A DNA stretch of 64,000 nucleotides from Taudactylus pleione (lineage: Eukaryota > Chordata > Amphibia > Anura > Myobatrachidae). Each line of letters starts with the position of its first letter. Within the stretch, counting starts at the first letter, position 1. The notes beneath the pieces are model-generated. The model made no database searches, had not been told where the DNA came from, and saw only the letters and a program-made list of their open reading frames with translations. The position numbers were made by a program, and so were the translations under genes. This document shows positions 9,520 to 19,252 of the stretch, piece after piece. Where the stretch lies: positions 2,046,001 to 2,110,000 of the forward strand of contig JAUIMM010000171.1 in assembly GCA_031769625.1 (NCBI GenBank), read 5' to 3'.

Positions 9520-9800
9520 CTGGCGCTGAAATGATTGGTTTGTTAAAGTGTGCATGTCCTGTTTATACAACATAAGGGTGGGTGGGAGGGCCCAAGGACA
9601 ATTCCATCTTGCACCTCTTTTTTTTCTTTGCATTATGTACAGTTTGGGGCCTAGTTTTTCAAACTGCCATCCTGTCTGCCACTGCAGTTTCACACCTAGA
9701 TGGGTCACGTGTTTGTGCCGCCCACTCGTGTCGCTTAGCATAGTCATCCAGCTACCTCGGTGCAACCTTTTGGACATAAAAACACTATTGTGAGGTGTGA
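9520..9800. other. hAT 3' region
   Basis: AATGATTGGTT at about 9488 and 9531 frames a short imperfect inverted repeat; otherwise the sequence is unassigned and belongs to the 3' part of the hAT element. Confidence 0.3.
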
Positions 9801-9919
9801 GGTGTTCAGAATAGACTGGAAATGAGTGGAAATTAAGGTTATTGAGGTTAATAATAGCATAGGAGCAGAAAAACCTACAAATTCTGTGATTTTAGCTGTT
9901 TTTATGCTTTTTTTCAAAA

Positions 9920-10050
9920 AAATACAGATCCAAAACACAAAACCCAGAACCCAAAACACGGAAGGGTGGTTTTGGCAAAACCAATCCAGATCCAAAACAC
10001 GAAGAAAGATCCAGATCCAAAACCAAAACACAAAAAGTGGCCGGTGCACA
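9920..10050. repeat. Subterminal hAT repeats (ATCCAGATCCAAAACAC)
   Basis: AGATCCAAAACACxxAA and AGAACCCAAAACACGG recur about five times in the last 130 bp. Arrays of short subterminal motifs are the usual transposase-binding sites of hAT elements (family knowledge). The left end has the related CCGAACCC/TCCGAGTC motif clusters (about 6880-6990). Confidence 0.55.
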
Positions 10051-10065
10051 CCCCTAATATATATA

Positions 10066-11280
10066 TATATTGCAGCGCAGGACAGGAGGTAATGTGATAT
10101 AATAAACACTACAATAAAGATCAGGGAACGTATTGCTCAGGGTGTATAAGCAAATTACTTCAAGGTAAGATTTTCCTCCATAGGTTTTATAATCTAATGG
10201 TACATTTGGTGTGTAATAATGTGAAGCCAGGAATACTGGCCTGTGTTTACTCTGTGACACTGCAGGGGGTGAGCTCAGGAACTACCAGATAACATTGTCT
10301 CCTCTAGTGGCAATAGAAAGGCCTCAGGGAATCAGCCTCGTTCTGGTGTGACACATTACACCTAAAGAGCCATAGAGGTACATCCTATGGGGAGGCCAGG
10401 CACACAAGGACACGTGCTGTAAGTGGATTTCTATTGTTGGTATAGGCAAGTAGATATGTTATATATCCCACACACCATGGAACACCAATGTGAACCACTC
10501 AAATGCCAGGACAGGGAAAATGTATAGCATGGTACAGATCAGCGGTTACAGCATATGCTGTATATTGAAAACACGGTGTTATACAGGTTGCGGGCTATGT
10601 GTGTATATAATGTATTGCAGTGCATAATGGATAATAGTGTTAAAAGATAGTTTATTACAGTTCAGTGACCACATTGCCAGGTATGTGTACATATATATAT
10701 ATTGCAGTATAGGAATAGGATATACAGGGCAATGCAGGGCAGGGATTACATTGGCATAGGTGTGTCTATTATATTTAGAAGTTCAGTTGTTGTAGAATTC
10801 AGTTCAGTGAGTACACTGCTGTGTATATAGGTGGATGGCAGTGTATAATGCATAAAAATAGTATAAGCTATAGCATTTCACAGAACAATGATTACACTAC
10901 GACATATATACATATATTTGTATAGTTAAAAGATGGGTATGTATGTAGGTGTGTATATATATATATATATATAATATAGATAGATAGGTATTGCTGGGTA
11001 CGAGGTATAACAGCCTTGTATTGGGAAGTTTGCACGTATCTGATTCCAATGCTGTGTGTATGGGTATATTGCTTGGTATAAGGTAATATAAGGTATAGTA
11101 GGATATTAGGTAGTACAGGAGTCATAATAGGGAGACAATGGTCAATGGAATTCAGATAAGTGGTTTCAGGGTTGGGTGTCTGCATTGCAGCTTGGAGGGG
11201 TGATAGTAATAATATAGTGTGCAGTAGAGTGCAGATCAGTAATTGCACTGCGGTGGGGATATATTGCGGTGTATAATTGT
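10066..11280. repeat. Degenerate ~85-110-bp satellite, part 2
   Basis: Continuation of the array interrupted by the hAT. Phrases such as CAGATCAGxGATTACA, TGCAGTGTATAATG and GTGTATATATAT recur, with embedded TA runs. The units are too diverged for a firm length. Confidence 0.55.
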
Positions 11281-11923
11281 GATATGAATCAACTGATACA
11301 TCAGTACCGCGCCAAACACACTAGTCAATGGGCGGTGTAACCGTGGACTTTCAGAGAATAGTAAGTAACCACTTAATCAAATTTGCCTCTCCTGCAAATG
11401 TCTGCACTGAGGAGAATTGAATGATAGAATTCGGTTTTCAAAGGTGCATAAATAAAATGTTTTATTATGTTTCTCTTGGATGCAATGATTGGGGTGCGAT
11501 AACTATTTAGGTCCACCTTGCATTAAGAAATTCATATTGCTTTTTACCAAGTCACTCAGTTAAGGCTGTGCTATCCAATTAAAGTTTTCTTTATCAGTTT
11601 GCAGGCTATCAAGGCACAGGAGGCATTGTTGGACAGATCGCTTCGGGAGGCTATATAGTTTCTGAGGAAGGCGCGGTGGGCGCACCATGCAGCAATTACC
11701 GTCTCAGAACGGCGGAGTCAGCTATTAGTACACATATGGGTCATATGTACAGAAACAGTTCAGCAGCAGAGGATATGTGGTCTCTGAGGCAAGCAGGGTG
11801 GGATACAGCATATAACGTCCCAATACACATACAGCAAAGGTGGCGTCTTTGTCTGCATAGCCGGTGTGCAGGAGTATGGCGGCATGGTCAAGGCCAGCCA
11901 CAGAAGCAATTCATTAAAGGTTG
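11281..11923. other. Unassigned interior of the composite
   Basis: No tandem structure or known motif. The 108-codon open frame at 11676-12002 enters the 43-bp array and shows no family signal, so I do not call it a gene. Confidence 0.3.
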
Positions 11924-12374
11924 TTGCCATGGCCAGCACAGCAAAGAACAATTACGCCTATCACTGACGCCATGCCCAGCTCAGAATCATGCTTATTGCT
12001 GATGCCATGCCCAGCACAGCAAAGAGCAATCACTCTTATCACTGACGCCATGCCCAGCGCAGAAAAGAACAATCATTCTTATTGCTGATGTCATGCCCAG
12101 CACAGCAAAGAGCAATCACTCTTATCACTGACGCCATGCCCAGTGCAGAAAAGAACAATCATGCTTATTGCTGACGCCATGCCCAGCACAGCAAAGAGCA
12201 ATCACGCCTATCACTGACGCCATGCCCAGTGCAGAAAAGAACAATCATGCTTATTGCTGACGCCATTCCCAGCACAGCAAAGAGCAATCACTCTTATCAC
12301 TGACGCCATGCCCAGCGCAGTAAAGAACAATCACGCCTATTGCTGACGCCATGTCCAGTGCAGCAAAGGCAGTC
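11924..12374. repeat. 43-bp tandem repeat with dimeric (86-bp) structure
   Basis: Units of exactly 43 bp start at 12000, 12043, 12086, 12129, 12172, 12215, 12258, 12301 and 12344, each beginning TGAYGYCATGCCCAG; earlier units at 11924 and 11965 are irregular. Two variants alternate: A (CAGCACAGCAAAGAGCAATC...TATCAC) and B (CAGYGCAGAAAAGAACAATC...TATTGC). The array therefore grew as an A-B dimer. Confidence 0.92.
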
Positions 12375-13560
12375 TTTATCTATGGGACTCGTCCAGCGGG
12401 AGACCTTCAAGTACATTTTGGGATCACACAGGAATGGTGAGATAAAGAATATCAATAGAAGAGTAAAAGGTCAGGTGAGTAAAGTTTGCTACAAGCAAGT
12501 TAGGGGTGACACATTTAATAAGGAAATAAGCAGAGGAAGGCTACATGGGGCGTAGGGGGCAGGGTTGGGAAGTGCGGAACAATATTGTTTAGTTACTTAA
12601 TCTAGTTGTGAAGCGGCAGTAAAACATAAGGGCACATACATTAACCTTTAGGCGGGTGAATTTTAATCACTGTCTGACAGACCAGATGTCATTTGGTTAA
12701 CTTTGCATAAGGCAGACTCAAGTGAGGGCTGACAACCAGAATCACTGACGGCATTGGCGGTTTCAGGGAGACAAATAGGGACCATTGGCAGGGTGGATGG
12801 CGGAAGGGCAGGCAGTTCTGCATCGCAGTGCAGAAGCCTGGGGAGCAGGTTCCACCAGGGTCCTAATAAAGTGTAGTCAGTAAGTTGTTCCACAGTTATA
12901 AAGCAAAACGGTCGGCAACCTGAAAGGGAAATGGGAATTGGGGTGTGTGATGCAGCTGCATGCGTTATACTGGGGAGCAGTGATGCCGGGTTGCCGGTCC
13001 AGTCGCAAGCCCGTTGCTGTGTCAGAGGCACAAGTCCAAGGTTGGAAATTGAGGCAGATCCAGCTTGGGAAGCTTTCAAACTCAAGGGGCCACCCATGTG
13101 CCAGTGAGGGTGTTGCAGAAGTGAAACAAAAAGAAGGGGTTAACTTTCTCATAAGCAGAGAAAGGCCCATCCTAAGCATGTGGTTAGGTCCACTGGACTG
13201 GCAGCAGACGTAGATGGTGTCCCTGAGCAAGGAGAGCTGTGCGTTAAGATGAAAAGTTGACAGGTCAAGCTACAGTCACAGGGGCATTGAAGCTACAAGG
13301 CAAGACCGGGTAAGCTAAAATCTCTTTGGCCTGCTCAGCTGCATGTGTCAGAGGTGTGATGAGACAGACAGGTTGTGGAGCTGGGCTCAAAATTATATGG
13401 ATCAACATAATCAGGAGAGTCCCGAGGGGCTAGAGAGGTCTTATATCAAGAGAGCTGGAAACAGTGTCGAGGCAGCAAGGTGGGCCGGCGGCGTCCAGCA
13501 AACTGACATTACGGTATGGAGCAGGAGGGTAGGCAGTCCAACAGAGGGCCCCTAGTTAGC
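12375..13560 (+). other. Composite interior, possible decayed coding cargo
   Basis: G-rich, moderately purine-biased plus strand with several short open frames and scattered stops. Nothing is recognisable by itself. Its position just upstream of the hydrolase-like stretch suggests it could be the rest of the same captured or retrotransposed sequence. Confidence 0.3.
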
Positions 13561-13563
13561 AGA

Positions 13564-13900
13564 GGGATAGGGACCAGGAGGGGAAGGTTTCATTGAAAGC
13601 GGAAAAGGGAGTAGAATGGGCCCCGGATGCTTTGGTGATACACCTGGGGGGCAACGAGTTGGGTAAGATAAAGTCCCTAGACCTCCTAAAGAGCATGGGG
13701 CGATGGAGTGACCCTCACAATAGAGGGTAAAACATCGTTCCAAGGTTGGCATGTAGAGGGGCAAGGAGTGGGGCTGGTATCGAGAGGGTTGCAGGAGGCA
13801 TTGGAGCGTCTCAGATGGTAGAGGTCGCTGGGTGGGGCTTCGGTCCCCAGCTAGCAGGGGACCTCGAGTGGCGGGAGGAGATGGTGAGCAAGGTATGTAG
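13564..13900 (+). pseudogene. SGNH-hydrolase-like remnant (frameshifted)
   Basis: From about 13640 one frame reads APDALVIHLGGNELGKIKSL, matching the block II 'HxGGND' strand-loop of the SGNH-hydrolase-like domains known in amphibian transposon-associated proteins. After a gap and a stop the expected IVPRLACRGARSG block follows (about 13738-13776). The N-terminal GxS and C-terminal DGxH blocks are not found intact. Such domains occur in Ngaro-type tyrosine-recombinase retrotransposons, so the cargo may be an Ngaro relic. The assignment rests on two short blocks recognised by eye. Confidence 0.45.
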
Positions 13901-14235
13901 GGTGATTTCAGAGGGCTAGGCATACTCGCCAGTAAATAGGCTGCACACCTGGCACCAGCTTGAAACGGCTGGGCCATACGGGAGGCGTGCCAAGCAAAAA
14001 GGGGTATGCGCATGGTAGCTGGTCCCCAGGTTGAGAAAGGTGGTGCGGCTTGCTGCGGCCTCCAAGGTGGGGCCGAGCACGCCCCCCGTGAGAAGGGGGT
14101 GCGGTTTGTTCCGGCGTAAAAGGTTGGGCCGGACACCCCCCCCCCCGTGCACGTACGGACGTGCAATTTTTAGGCCTTGCTCATCAACTCTCCATGTCCA
14201 GTGATCTCTGTTGTGTGTTTTAAGTGTGCCGTGAT

Positions 14236-14250
14236 TTAATAAAAACTGTG
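14236..14250 (+). promoter_or_regulatory. Poly(A) signal at end of the hydrolase-like cargo
   Basis: TTTAATAAAAACTGTG contains AATAAA about 330 bp after the last hydrolase-like block. It fits the 3' end of the captured transcription unit. Supporting evidence is only positional. Confidence 0.35.
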
Positions 14251-14384
14251 ACCGTTTGCCCAAAACAAATGCTTGGTCTAAGTTATTGCGTAGCGCAAGG
14301 TAAAAGCGGGGCCACCGGATAGTCGGCCTCTCCCCCTTAACGAAAATTCCCGCTGGATTTTCCCTTCGTTTGTAAATGGGGCCC

Positions 14385-14491
14385 TAGGCACCCTGCTAGC
14401 CAGCTAAGGCTAGCAGAAAAAAGCTCAGAGGGCGCCACCAAATGATTCCGGGGGCCTTACACGACCCCTGGGCCTGAGGTTCCCCACCCCT
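14385..14491 (-). mobile_element. hAT-type MITE, copy 2, second half
   Basis: GCACCCTGCTAGCCAGCTAA...CTAGCAGAAAAAAGCTCAGA...GGTTCCCCACCCCTG continues exactly where the fragment at 5232-5326 stops, judged against copies 1 and 3. The outer end CCACCCCTG is intact. Confidence 0.75.
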
Positions 14492-14499
14492 GGTATATA

Positions 14500-15105
14500 C
14501 ATAGAGTAGGAAGCAAAATCCTAGATTTCAACAGCGGGGGCTTTTACTGGTATACTCCTGCACAAGGAGGACACTAGCACCAGCCGGACAGCGTGAGCAA
14601 GTGCAGCGTTAGCTAAACACGACTTTTAGAGACGTCACATTGGAATTGGCAAGCAAATGACTCAGGAATATGTGGAAATGTAATGTGATGTAATGTGCTG
14701 TATTGTGCTGCGTCATGTGATGTGCTGAATTGCTGCTAGTGAGCCATAAAGAGCATGGACTCGGGAGTAGCCGCAAGGTGAGCACGAAGACCAGTGACAT
14801 GATCAGCATAATGACAGTGGGCAGGGCAGAGTCTTGTCTTGTGAACACAACTGGGTGTCACCCAGGCAGGACTCACCCTCATTAGCCCCAAGGAGGAACA
14901 TATCCGGGTGTCCCAAATGCAGCGGCAGGGTGCATAGGGGCTGAGCCCGTCCATGTGTACATACACCTGCGCATGACCGCAGCTCGGATGCCCTTGCAGA
15001 TAGCGCCGGCCGCTAGCTGCGTACAGCTGGGTGTTCCACCCGGTCACAGCTGCTGGATGCCACTGACAGCTGCTGGGATCCGGCGTGTCCTCGCCTTCTC
15101 CAGGG
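14500..15105 (+). promoter_or_regulatory. Probable 5' flank and 5' UTR of the PPM1-like gene
   Basis: Unique sequence without transposon ends. It contains an AP-1-type TGACTCA (14658-14664), a TGTAATGTGATGTAATG short repeat (about 14677-14705), an NRF1-like TGCGCATG (14968-14975) and rising GC/CpG content toward the start codon. No TATA box is seen, as is usual for housekeeping CpG promoters. The transcription start cannot be placed from sequence alone. Confidence 0.4.
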
Positions 15106-15362
15106 ATGATCAGTAAGGTGAAAGCAGCTGTATCCGGGCTGGTGGGGTCTCTGTCCAGCAAGCACAGCGCCCTGCCTGGCCCCGTGACTCCACCTGAGAA
15201 AGAGCCCCCAAGCGCAGTCACCGCCAAGCCGCAGCCCCCCTGCAGACCCGGCTTCCTGACGTTGTCACCGGAGGAATTACAGAAATCGGGTGATCACAAT
15301 GGCCGGACAGTGCTGAGTCCAAAGACCCCCAGGGAGCTGCACTGGGGTACCGGTTATGCAGA
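15106..15362 (+). CDS. ppm1j: Exon 1 of PPM1-family Ser/Thr phosphatase (PPM1J-like)
   Basis: Encodes the first 85 residues plus two bases of a codon. The start is the ATG at 15106 (MISKVKAAVSGLVG), because PPM1H/J/M proteins begin with the same M-x-x-[KR]-V-[KR]-x-A-V pattern; the upstream in-frame GTG has no support. Residues 52-85 (FLTLSPEELQKSGDHNGRTV... to HWGTGYAE) match the conserved N-terminal segment that precedes the metal-dependent PP2C catalytic domain, and the LSPxxL, DHxGRxVxSP and WxTGYAE spacing is closer to PPM1J than PPM1H. A proline-rich variable linker lies between. The exon ends at a GTGAGTAC donor at 15363, leaving phase 2. Exon 2, which should start the VINAGKS-like motif, is not visible in the remaining 48 kb. 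These enzymes dephosphorylate Ser/Thr with Mn/Mg. Confidence 0.72.
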
Positions 15363-15370
15363 GTGAGTAC
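15363..15370 (+). promoter_or_regulatory. 5' splice site of the PPM1-like exon 1
   Basis: GTGAGTAC follows TATGCAGA. It matches the GTRAGT donor consensus and coincides with an in-frame TGA if read through, as expected for a real exon border. Confidence 0.65.
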
Positions 15371-15587
15371 GCTGTCAGATAATAAAATATTAATATGCTG
15401 TATATAACCTGTACTGATACCAACTATACCTAGTGTATTGCTATCTCTGGATTTCATGAAAGTAATTTTAAAAGCCATTATATATACACAATTGTATGAA
15501 TAATCTTAATATGTAGAACAGTAACTTCAAAATAACTATACATGTCAAATAAGTTTACAATTTTTTATCAACATAACACATCAATAA
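15371..15587. other. Start of putative intron 1
   Basis: AT-rich sequence without element ends or coding signal. Confidence 0.4.
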
Positions 15588-16250
15588 GGGGTATATTTAT
15601 TATCATTTGCGGTCAGCCCCGAAAATAAACATTATTTATTGCCGCATTTCACCGCAATAAGGAATCTTTAAGCAGGGACCATTGGGGATCTTGTGAAAGG
15701 TAGCCCATAGGCTATTATAGGCTAACGCGGCAATGTCATCATCTCAAGATGGCATTAGTGGCTGGGGCCAAGCTGCTTGGTAAAGAAACCTACAGTCCCT
15801 CCTTGTTACATCTTGGGTATACTTAGGGCCCCATGTATTAATGAAGCTTAATACTAGCAGCATATTATGTTTAGTATCGCAGTGATACAAACAGCAGAGT
15901 AGCGACGGGCTACTCTATCATATGCATGCGCGACGGTCAGTCTGCGTATGTGCATGACTGATTAACCCGACGGGGACCCAGCCATGCCTGGAAGGCTTCG
16001 CTGAAGCCGGAAGGGCTGCTGCCGGGTCCCCATTGCCGGCAATCTAAAGATGGCGAGAGCGATGCAGTGACAAAAAGCGGTAAACTTAGATTACAGCTGT
16101 TTGGTAAATACAGAATGAATGACATAACCCCTTTAGCGAGTGCTAAAGGGGTTTTGCATCGTTGTTAAAAGCCCATAATATTTGCAAGTATCCCCCAAAA
16201 AGAGGTGTTTTGGGGGATATGCTGCAAATATACTTTGATAAATAAGCCCC
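15588..16250. mobile_element. MITE with GGGGTATATTTATTATCA ends, host of a nested element
   Basis: The ends GGGGTATATTTATTATCA and TTTGATAAATAAGCCCC are inverted. Its interior is interrupted by the shorter GGGCCC element at 15826-16173. A terminal-proximal hairpin with loop-flanking TATCCCCCAAAA/TTTTGGGGGATA lies at about 16188-16222. Confidence 0.65.
15826..16173 (-). mobile_element. Short serial-hairpin element, homologue of the composite's left module
   Basis: Reverse-complement match to 5328-5760: CTTTAGCGAGTGCTAAAG, GCATCGCTCTCGCC, CCCATTGCCGGCAAT, GACCCGGC and CGTCGCGCATGCA blocks occur in the same order. The outer end is GGGCCCCATGTA after TTA. It shows what the 9-kb composite looks like without cargo, and it is nested in another MITE. 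Confidence 0.7.
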
Positions 16251-16384
16251 AAAGACTGAAGTATCTCCTGAGCCCTTTTGGCTACTTTCAAGTAATATTA
16301 TTAACCAATATCTAATTTTCAGTAAATTGCTAGTATGTTATAGGAATGTGGAAAGAAATTGGACACCAGAAAAAAATCCACACA

Positions 16385-16810
16385 ACCATTGTGAGAACGG
16401 GATGTAGTGAATATACCTACACCCGGCATCCTGGCTGATGAAATCCTGGAGCCGGAATGCCACTACCTGGCCAGAAGACCGGCAGCGCAATACCGACAGT
16501 AGTTGTCATGCTGACGCCGGAATCCCGACTGCCCCCTGGGGGTGGGTTAGGGTTAAGCACCACTGGGGTGGGGTTAGGCACTAAGGGGGCAGGGTTAGGT
16601 TTAGGCACTAACCGGGAGGGTTAGGGTGCGGGGTGGGGAGGGTTAGTGTTAGTATGTAGGAACAGAGGGTTAGGGGGAGAAGTGGGGAGGGTTACCATAC
16701 TTACCGGAACCTTGTCGGGATCCTTAGCATCAGGATGCCGCTGTCGGTATATTGACAGTAGGTGTCCTGACTGCCGGGATTTCATACCCATTCCGATGAG
16801 AACATACTGT
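16385..16810 (-). repeat. Telomere-like-core repeat family, copy 1
   Basis: Ends are rich in TCCCGAC/GTCGGGA and GCCGGxA palindromic words; the middle (16540-16690) is a degenerate GGGTTAGGG-like tract. On the minus strand a CCGGTAAGTATGG donor-like motif (complement of 16695-16707) precedes the tract. Related copies are at 35007, 46665 and 52480, with a coreless relative at 22070. Confidence 0.65.
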
Positions 16811-17563
16811 ACAAACCACACAGATGGTGCTGTGGTCATAATCAAACCCATGGCTCCAGTAACCACTGTGCCATCCATTGTCCCTTTTTTTATCAGTTTA
16901 TTATCTGATAATATAAATAAGATTTTTAGGAAAAAAAGCTATTGTTTGTATTGATTCAAAATAATTAAATGTGAAGTGGTATATAAATTATAACAGAACT
17001 AAACCCACAACATCCACAAATATTTTGACATCTTGTGGTCCATAAGGTATCAACCGGTCCCTATAGATTTTGAATGCATGTTAGAACAGCCCGTTTCTTC
17101 AATCTTAATTTGATCACTGCACATTGTCATATTTTTGTGAAGTAACATAGCACATCCCCAAACCGCTGATTAACAGTAGCAATCTACAAAATCACAGTAA
17201 GAACTGATCTAAAGTCAATTATGCCACAGATTTGAGGACTAGGGTGTCTGTTTATTAAGCCTGAAACCATACGGAAACAACTGTTTCCATATGGTATAGG
17301 CATATTTCTTAATATTAGAGATATTTAACAAAAGTCTACTGCAGGAGATGTCAGAGGTATCTCCTGTGTAAGTTAAATGAAATCAGAATACAGCAGTCCC
17401 CATAATCCTCTATGGGTACTGGTTCAAATGATCAAGCTCAGAAAGCATAGCTTACGCCATCTTAAAATGGCGTTGGCATGTACAGCCTATGGGTTGAATA
17501 TCGCTGGAGAAGGATCTTCCGATTCCTCAATGGCAGGCTCCATGTTCCTCCGTTGCCTCCTTA
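16811..17563. other. Unassigned intronic stretch
   Basis: AT-rich. GGAAACAACTGTTTCC is a short palindrome near 17274-17289, and TTTAAGATGGCGTAAG-like inverted words occur near 17440-17475. These may be decayed MITE parts. No exon candidate. Confidence 0.35.
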
Positions 17564-17870
17564 AGCTGGGTACACACTATACGATATGGGTACCCAGCGA
17601 TACATCGAGCGACCTCCACGCCGACGGCCTGACATATCGGGGCGGCCGGTACACAGACGATCCTGTGCCCGACCACCTGATATGTCGGCCCCTGCCACAT
17701 GGGGTTGTCATTCACGTCGTCAGGTTGAGCTTCATGTAGAGACCACCTGATGATGTGGCTGACAACCAAACGGGAGCGCGCAACAGCCGACATAATATGT
17801 ACACACTAGACAATTTTGACGATCAGAATTTGGCCTATCGCCTGAGAAACTGTATAGTGTGTACCAGGCT
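17564..17870. mobile_element. MITE with AGCTGGGTACACACTA ends and TTA duplication
   Basis: The ends AGCTGGGTACACACTAT and ATAGTGTGTACCAGGCT are inverted, and TTA flanks both sides exactly (17561-17563 and 17871-17873). A 3-bp TTA duplication is typical of PIF/Harbinger elements. The interior has CGTCGG/CCGACG and TGATATGTCGG palindromic words. Related ends occur at 21764-22068 and in the DIRS-split element at 27796. Confidence 0.8.
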
Positions 17871-17873
17871 TTA

Positions 17874-18640
17874 CACTCATTTTCTTGTTTGCCCTGTGCA
17901 TGCACAGTCAATATGTCGGGGCAAGCACATAACAGAAATGAGTTGTTTGATTAAATGAAACATAATTTGTCTCTTTGTGATGTGCAGCAATAAGAATTAT
18001 GCTTTAAGGGGCAAAATGTGATGTAAATAGACCCCTAGATTGTTCAGTGGTCTTGTTGAACTGCTTATTTGCAAATGGTAATATACTTTGTTGTCATCTG
18101 ATGACCTCATGCATATTCTGACGCAATCACCACCCAACCCAATTTTTTTGTCCAATACAATTAGATTTAGATTGGACTGGAAGGGCCTTATGTTTATCTT
18201 GTGAGATTTATGCACAGGCAGAATATCAGCATTAGCCTGTATTTCTAAAGTATCTATAATTTCAACAGCAAAACCAACTTGCTTTTGCTTTTTACATTAT
18301 AGTCGTTTAAAAATAGGGTTTAACTTCCTGGAGTCGCACACCTGCCAGAATCCCGCAGGCTATTACCTAAGGCCCAATATCTGTTTTGGAGCTTGCACAT
18401 CTACAGTATCATCCCAGTCTGTTTGCAAACTGCCAAATTGGCAACAGATTCTTAATATGCTACCAGGATGGCTTTAGATAAATAAACAGTTCTGTTAGTG
18501 TAAATTAATGCCATAATAGATGTACGTGTGAGACTAATACTAGCAAAGCATTTCTATAGGTATTGCAGTTTCTTAGTTGTCAGAACAGTATATACAGCAA
18601 AGTACTGTCTATTTTCATCACCACATTAAAGATTCCATGT
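17874..18640. other. Unassigned intronic stretch
   Basis: No element ends and no exon-like open frame. An AT-rich, apparently unique sequence. Confidence 0.35.
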
Positions 18641-18769
18641 GGAGACCTGGAAAACAAGCACAAAACGAGGCTGTAGAACTACTTGGTAGCCAAATGGTTA
18701 TGGATTTTATTCCATCTAGGGCCTTATCTAGGTGGTGTTAGTAATACCCCTTTTCGGGAAAAAAAAAAA

Positions 18770-18892
18770 ACTACATCAATCCAGGACACTGAGCATGAGT
18801 CGGAGCCTGATTTTACCCCTTTCACATCGGGTTATTTCCCAGGTCCACCGTGCCTGGGTCTTCCAGCGTTACAGTGGACACTTGGAGATTAT
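18770..18892. repeat. Half of a CGGGTxATT hairpin MITE
   Basis: TCACATCGGGTTATTTCCCAGG...TGGACACTTGGAGA pairs with sequence on the other side of the 188-bp insertion (TCTCCAAGTTTGAGCC...GACCCGGGTCGCGCC, 19087-19137). The pair is an older palindromic element whose loop received the next feature. Confidence 0.5.
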
Positions 18893-19080
18893 GGGGTCTA
18901 TGTACTAAGCAGTGATAAGAGACAGAGTGAAAAGTGACAAGGTGCCAGCCAATCAGCTCCCAACTGCCATCTCACAGGCTGTGTTTGAAAAATGACAGTT
19001 GGGAGCTGATTGGCTGGCACCTTATCACTTCCTTATCACTTTTCACTCTGTCTCCTAACACTGCTTAGTAAATAGACCCC
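18893..19080. mobile_element. 188-bp near-perfect palindromic MITE, TAT duplication
   Basis: The ends GGGGTCTATGTACTAAGCAG and CTGCTTAGTAAATAGACCCC are inverted; TAT flanks both (18890-18892 and 19081-19083). Almost the whole element is one hairpin: AAGTGACAAGGTGCCAGCC pairs with GGCTGGCACCTTATCACTT, and CCAATCAGCTCCCAACTG pairs with CAGTTGGGAGCTGATTGG. Confidence 0.85.
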
Positions 19081-19252
19081 TATGTCATCTCCAAGTTTGA
19101 GCCATGACCCAGGTCATCGTGACCCGGGTCGCGCCATTTACACTACACCCTTACCTGGGTCCTTACCGGGGTCAACCCTGGTGGCATCAAGGGATGGATT
19201 CCTGGGACCCTTTTACACAAATCCACGACACTTGTAGACCTGGCTGGAAAAG
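19081..19252. repeat. Other half of the split hairpin MITE
   Basis: Continuation of the element interrupted at 18893-19080, including tandem GACCCAGG/GACCCGGG words. The outer end is not clear. Confidence 0.45.

Larger units (their letters stand above)
6845..10056 (+). mobile_element. hAT transposon, 3.2 kb, degenerate
   Basis: The ends TAGGGGTGAGCGGG and CACACCCCTA are inverted, and 8 bp ATATATAT flank both sides (low-information because the site is a TA microsatellite). The element keeps a core promoter, an N-terminal BED/hAT transposase segment and a C-terminal hATC dimerisation segment. The middle of the transposase is replaced by tandem arrays. It is nested in the satellite of the composite, so it is younger than that array. 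It is non-autonomous as it stands. Confidence 0.85.
5327..14384. mobile_element. 9-kb composite DNA element with GGGGCCCC termini
   Basis: Both ends carry GGGCCCCATTTAxAAACGAA in inverted orientation (5328- and -14384). They interrupt a hAT-type MITE whose two halves lie exactly outside, with CTA/TAG shared at the junctions as a probable 3-bp duplication. The first 430 bp match a solitary short element at 15826-16173, so the terminal module is mobile without the cargo. The inside holds a degenerate satellite, a later hAT insertion, a 43-bp array and a hydrolase-like relic. No transposase for these ends is visible, so it is non-autonomous. Independent insertions flanked by related ends remain an alternative explanation. 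Confidence 0.55.

Noticed and set aside
13552..14263. 204- and 115-residue minus-strand frames
   Set aside because: They are antisense to the SGNH-like blocks, carry no recognisable motif, and lie in GC-rich cargo sequence where long open frames are common.
15085..15105. Upstream in-frame start for the PPM1-like exon
   Set aside because: The codon at 15085 is GTG and the preceding residues do not match the family; the ATG at 15106 aligns with the usual N-terminus.
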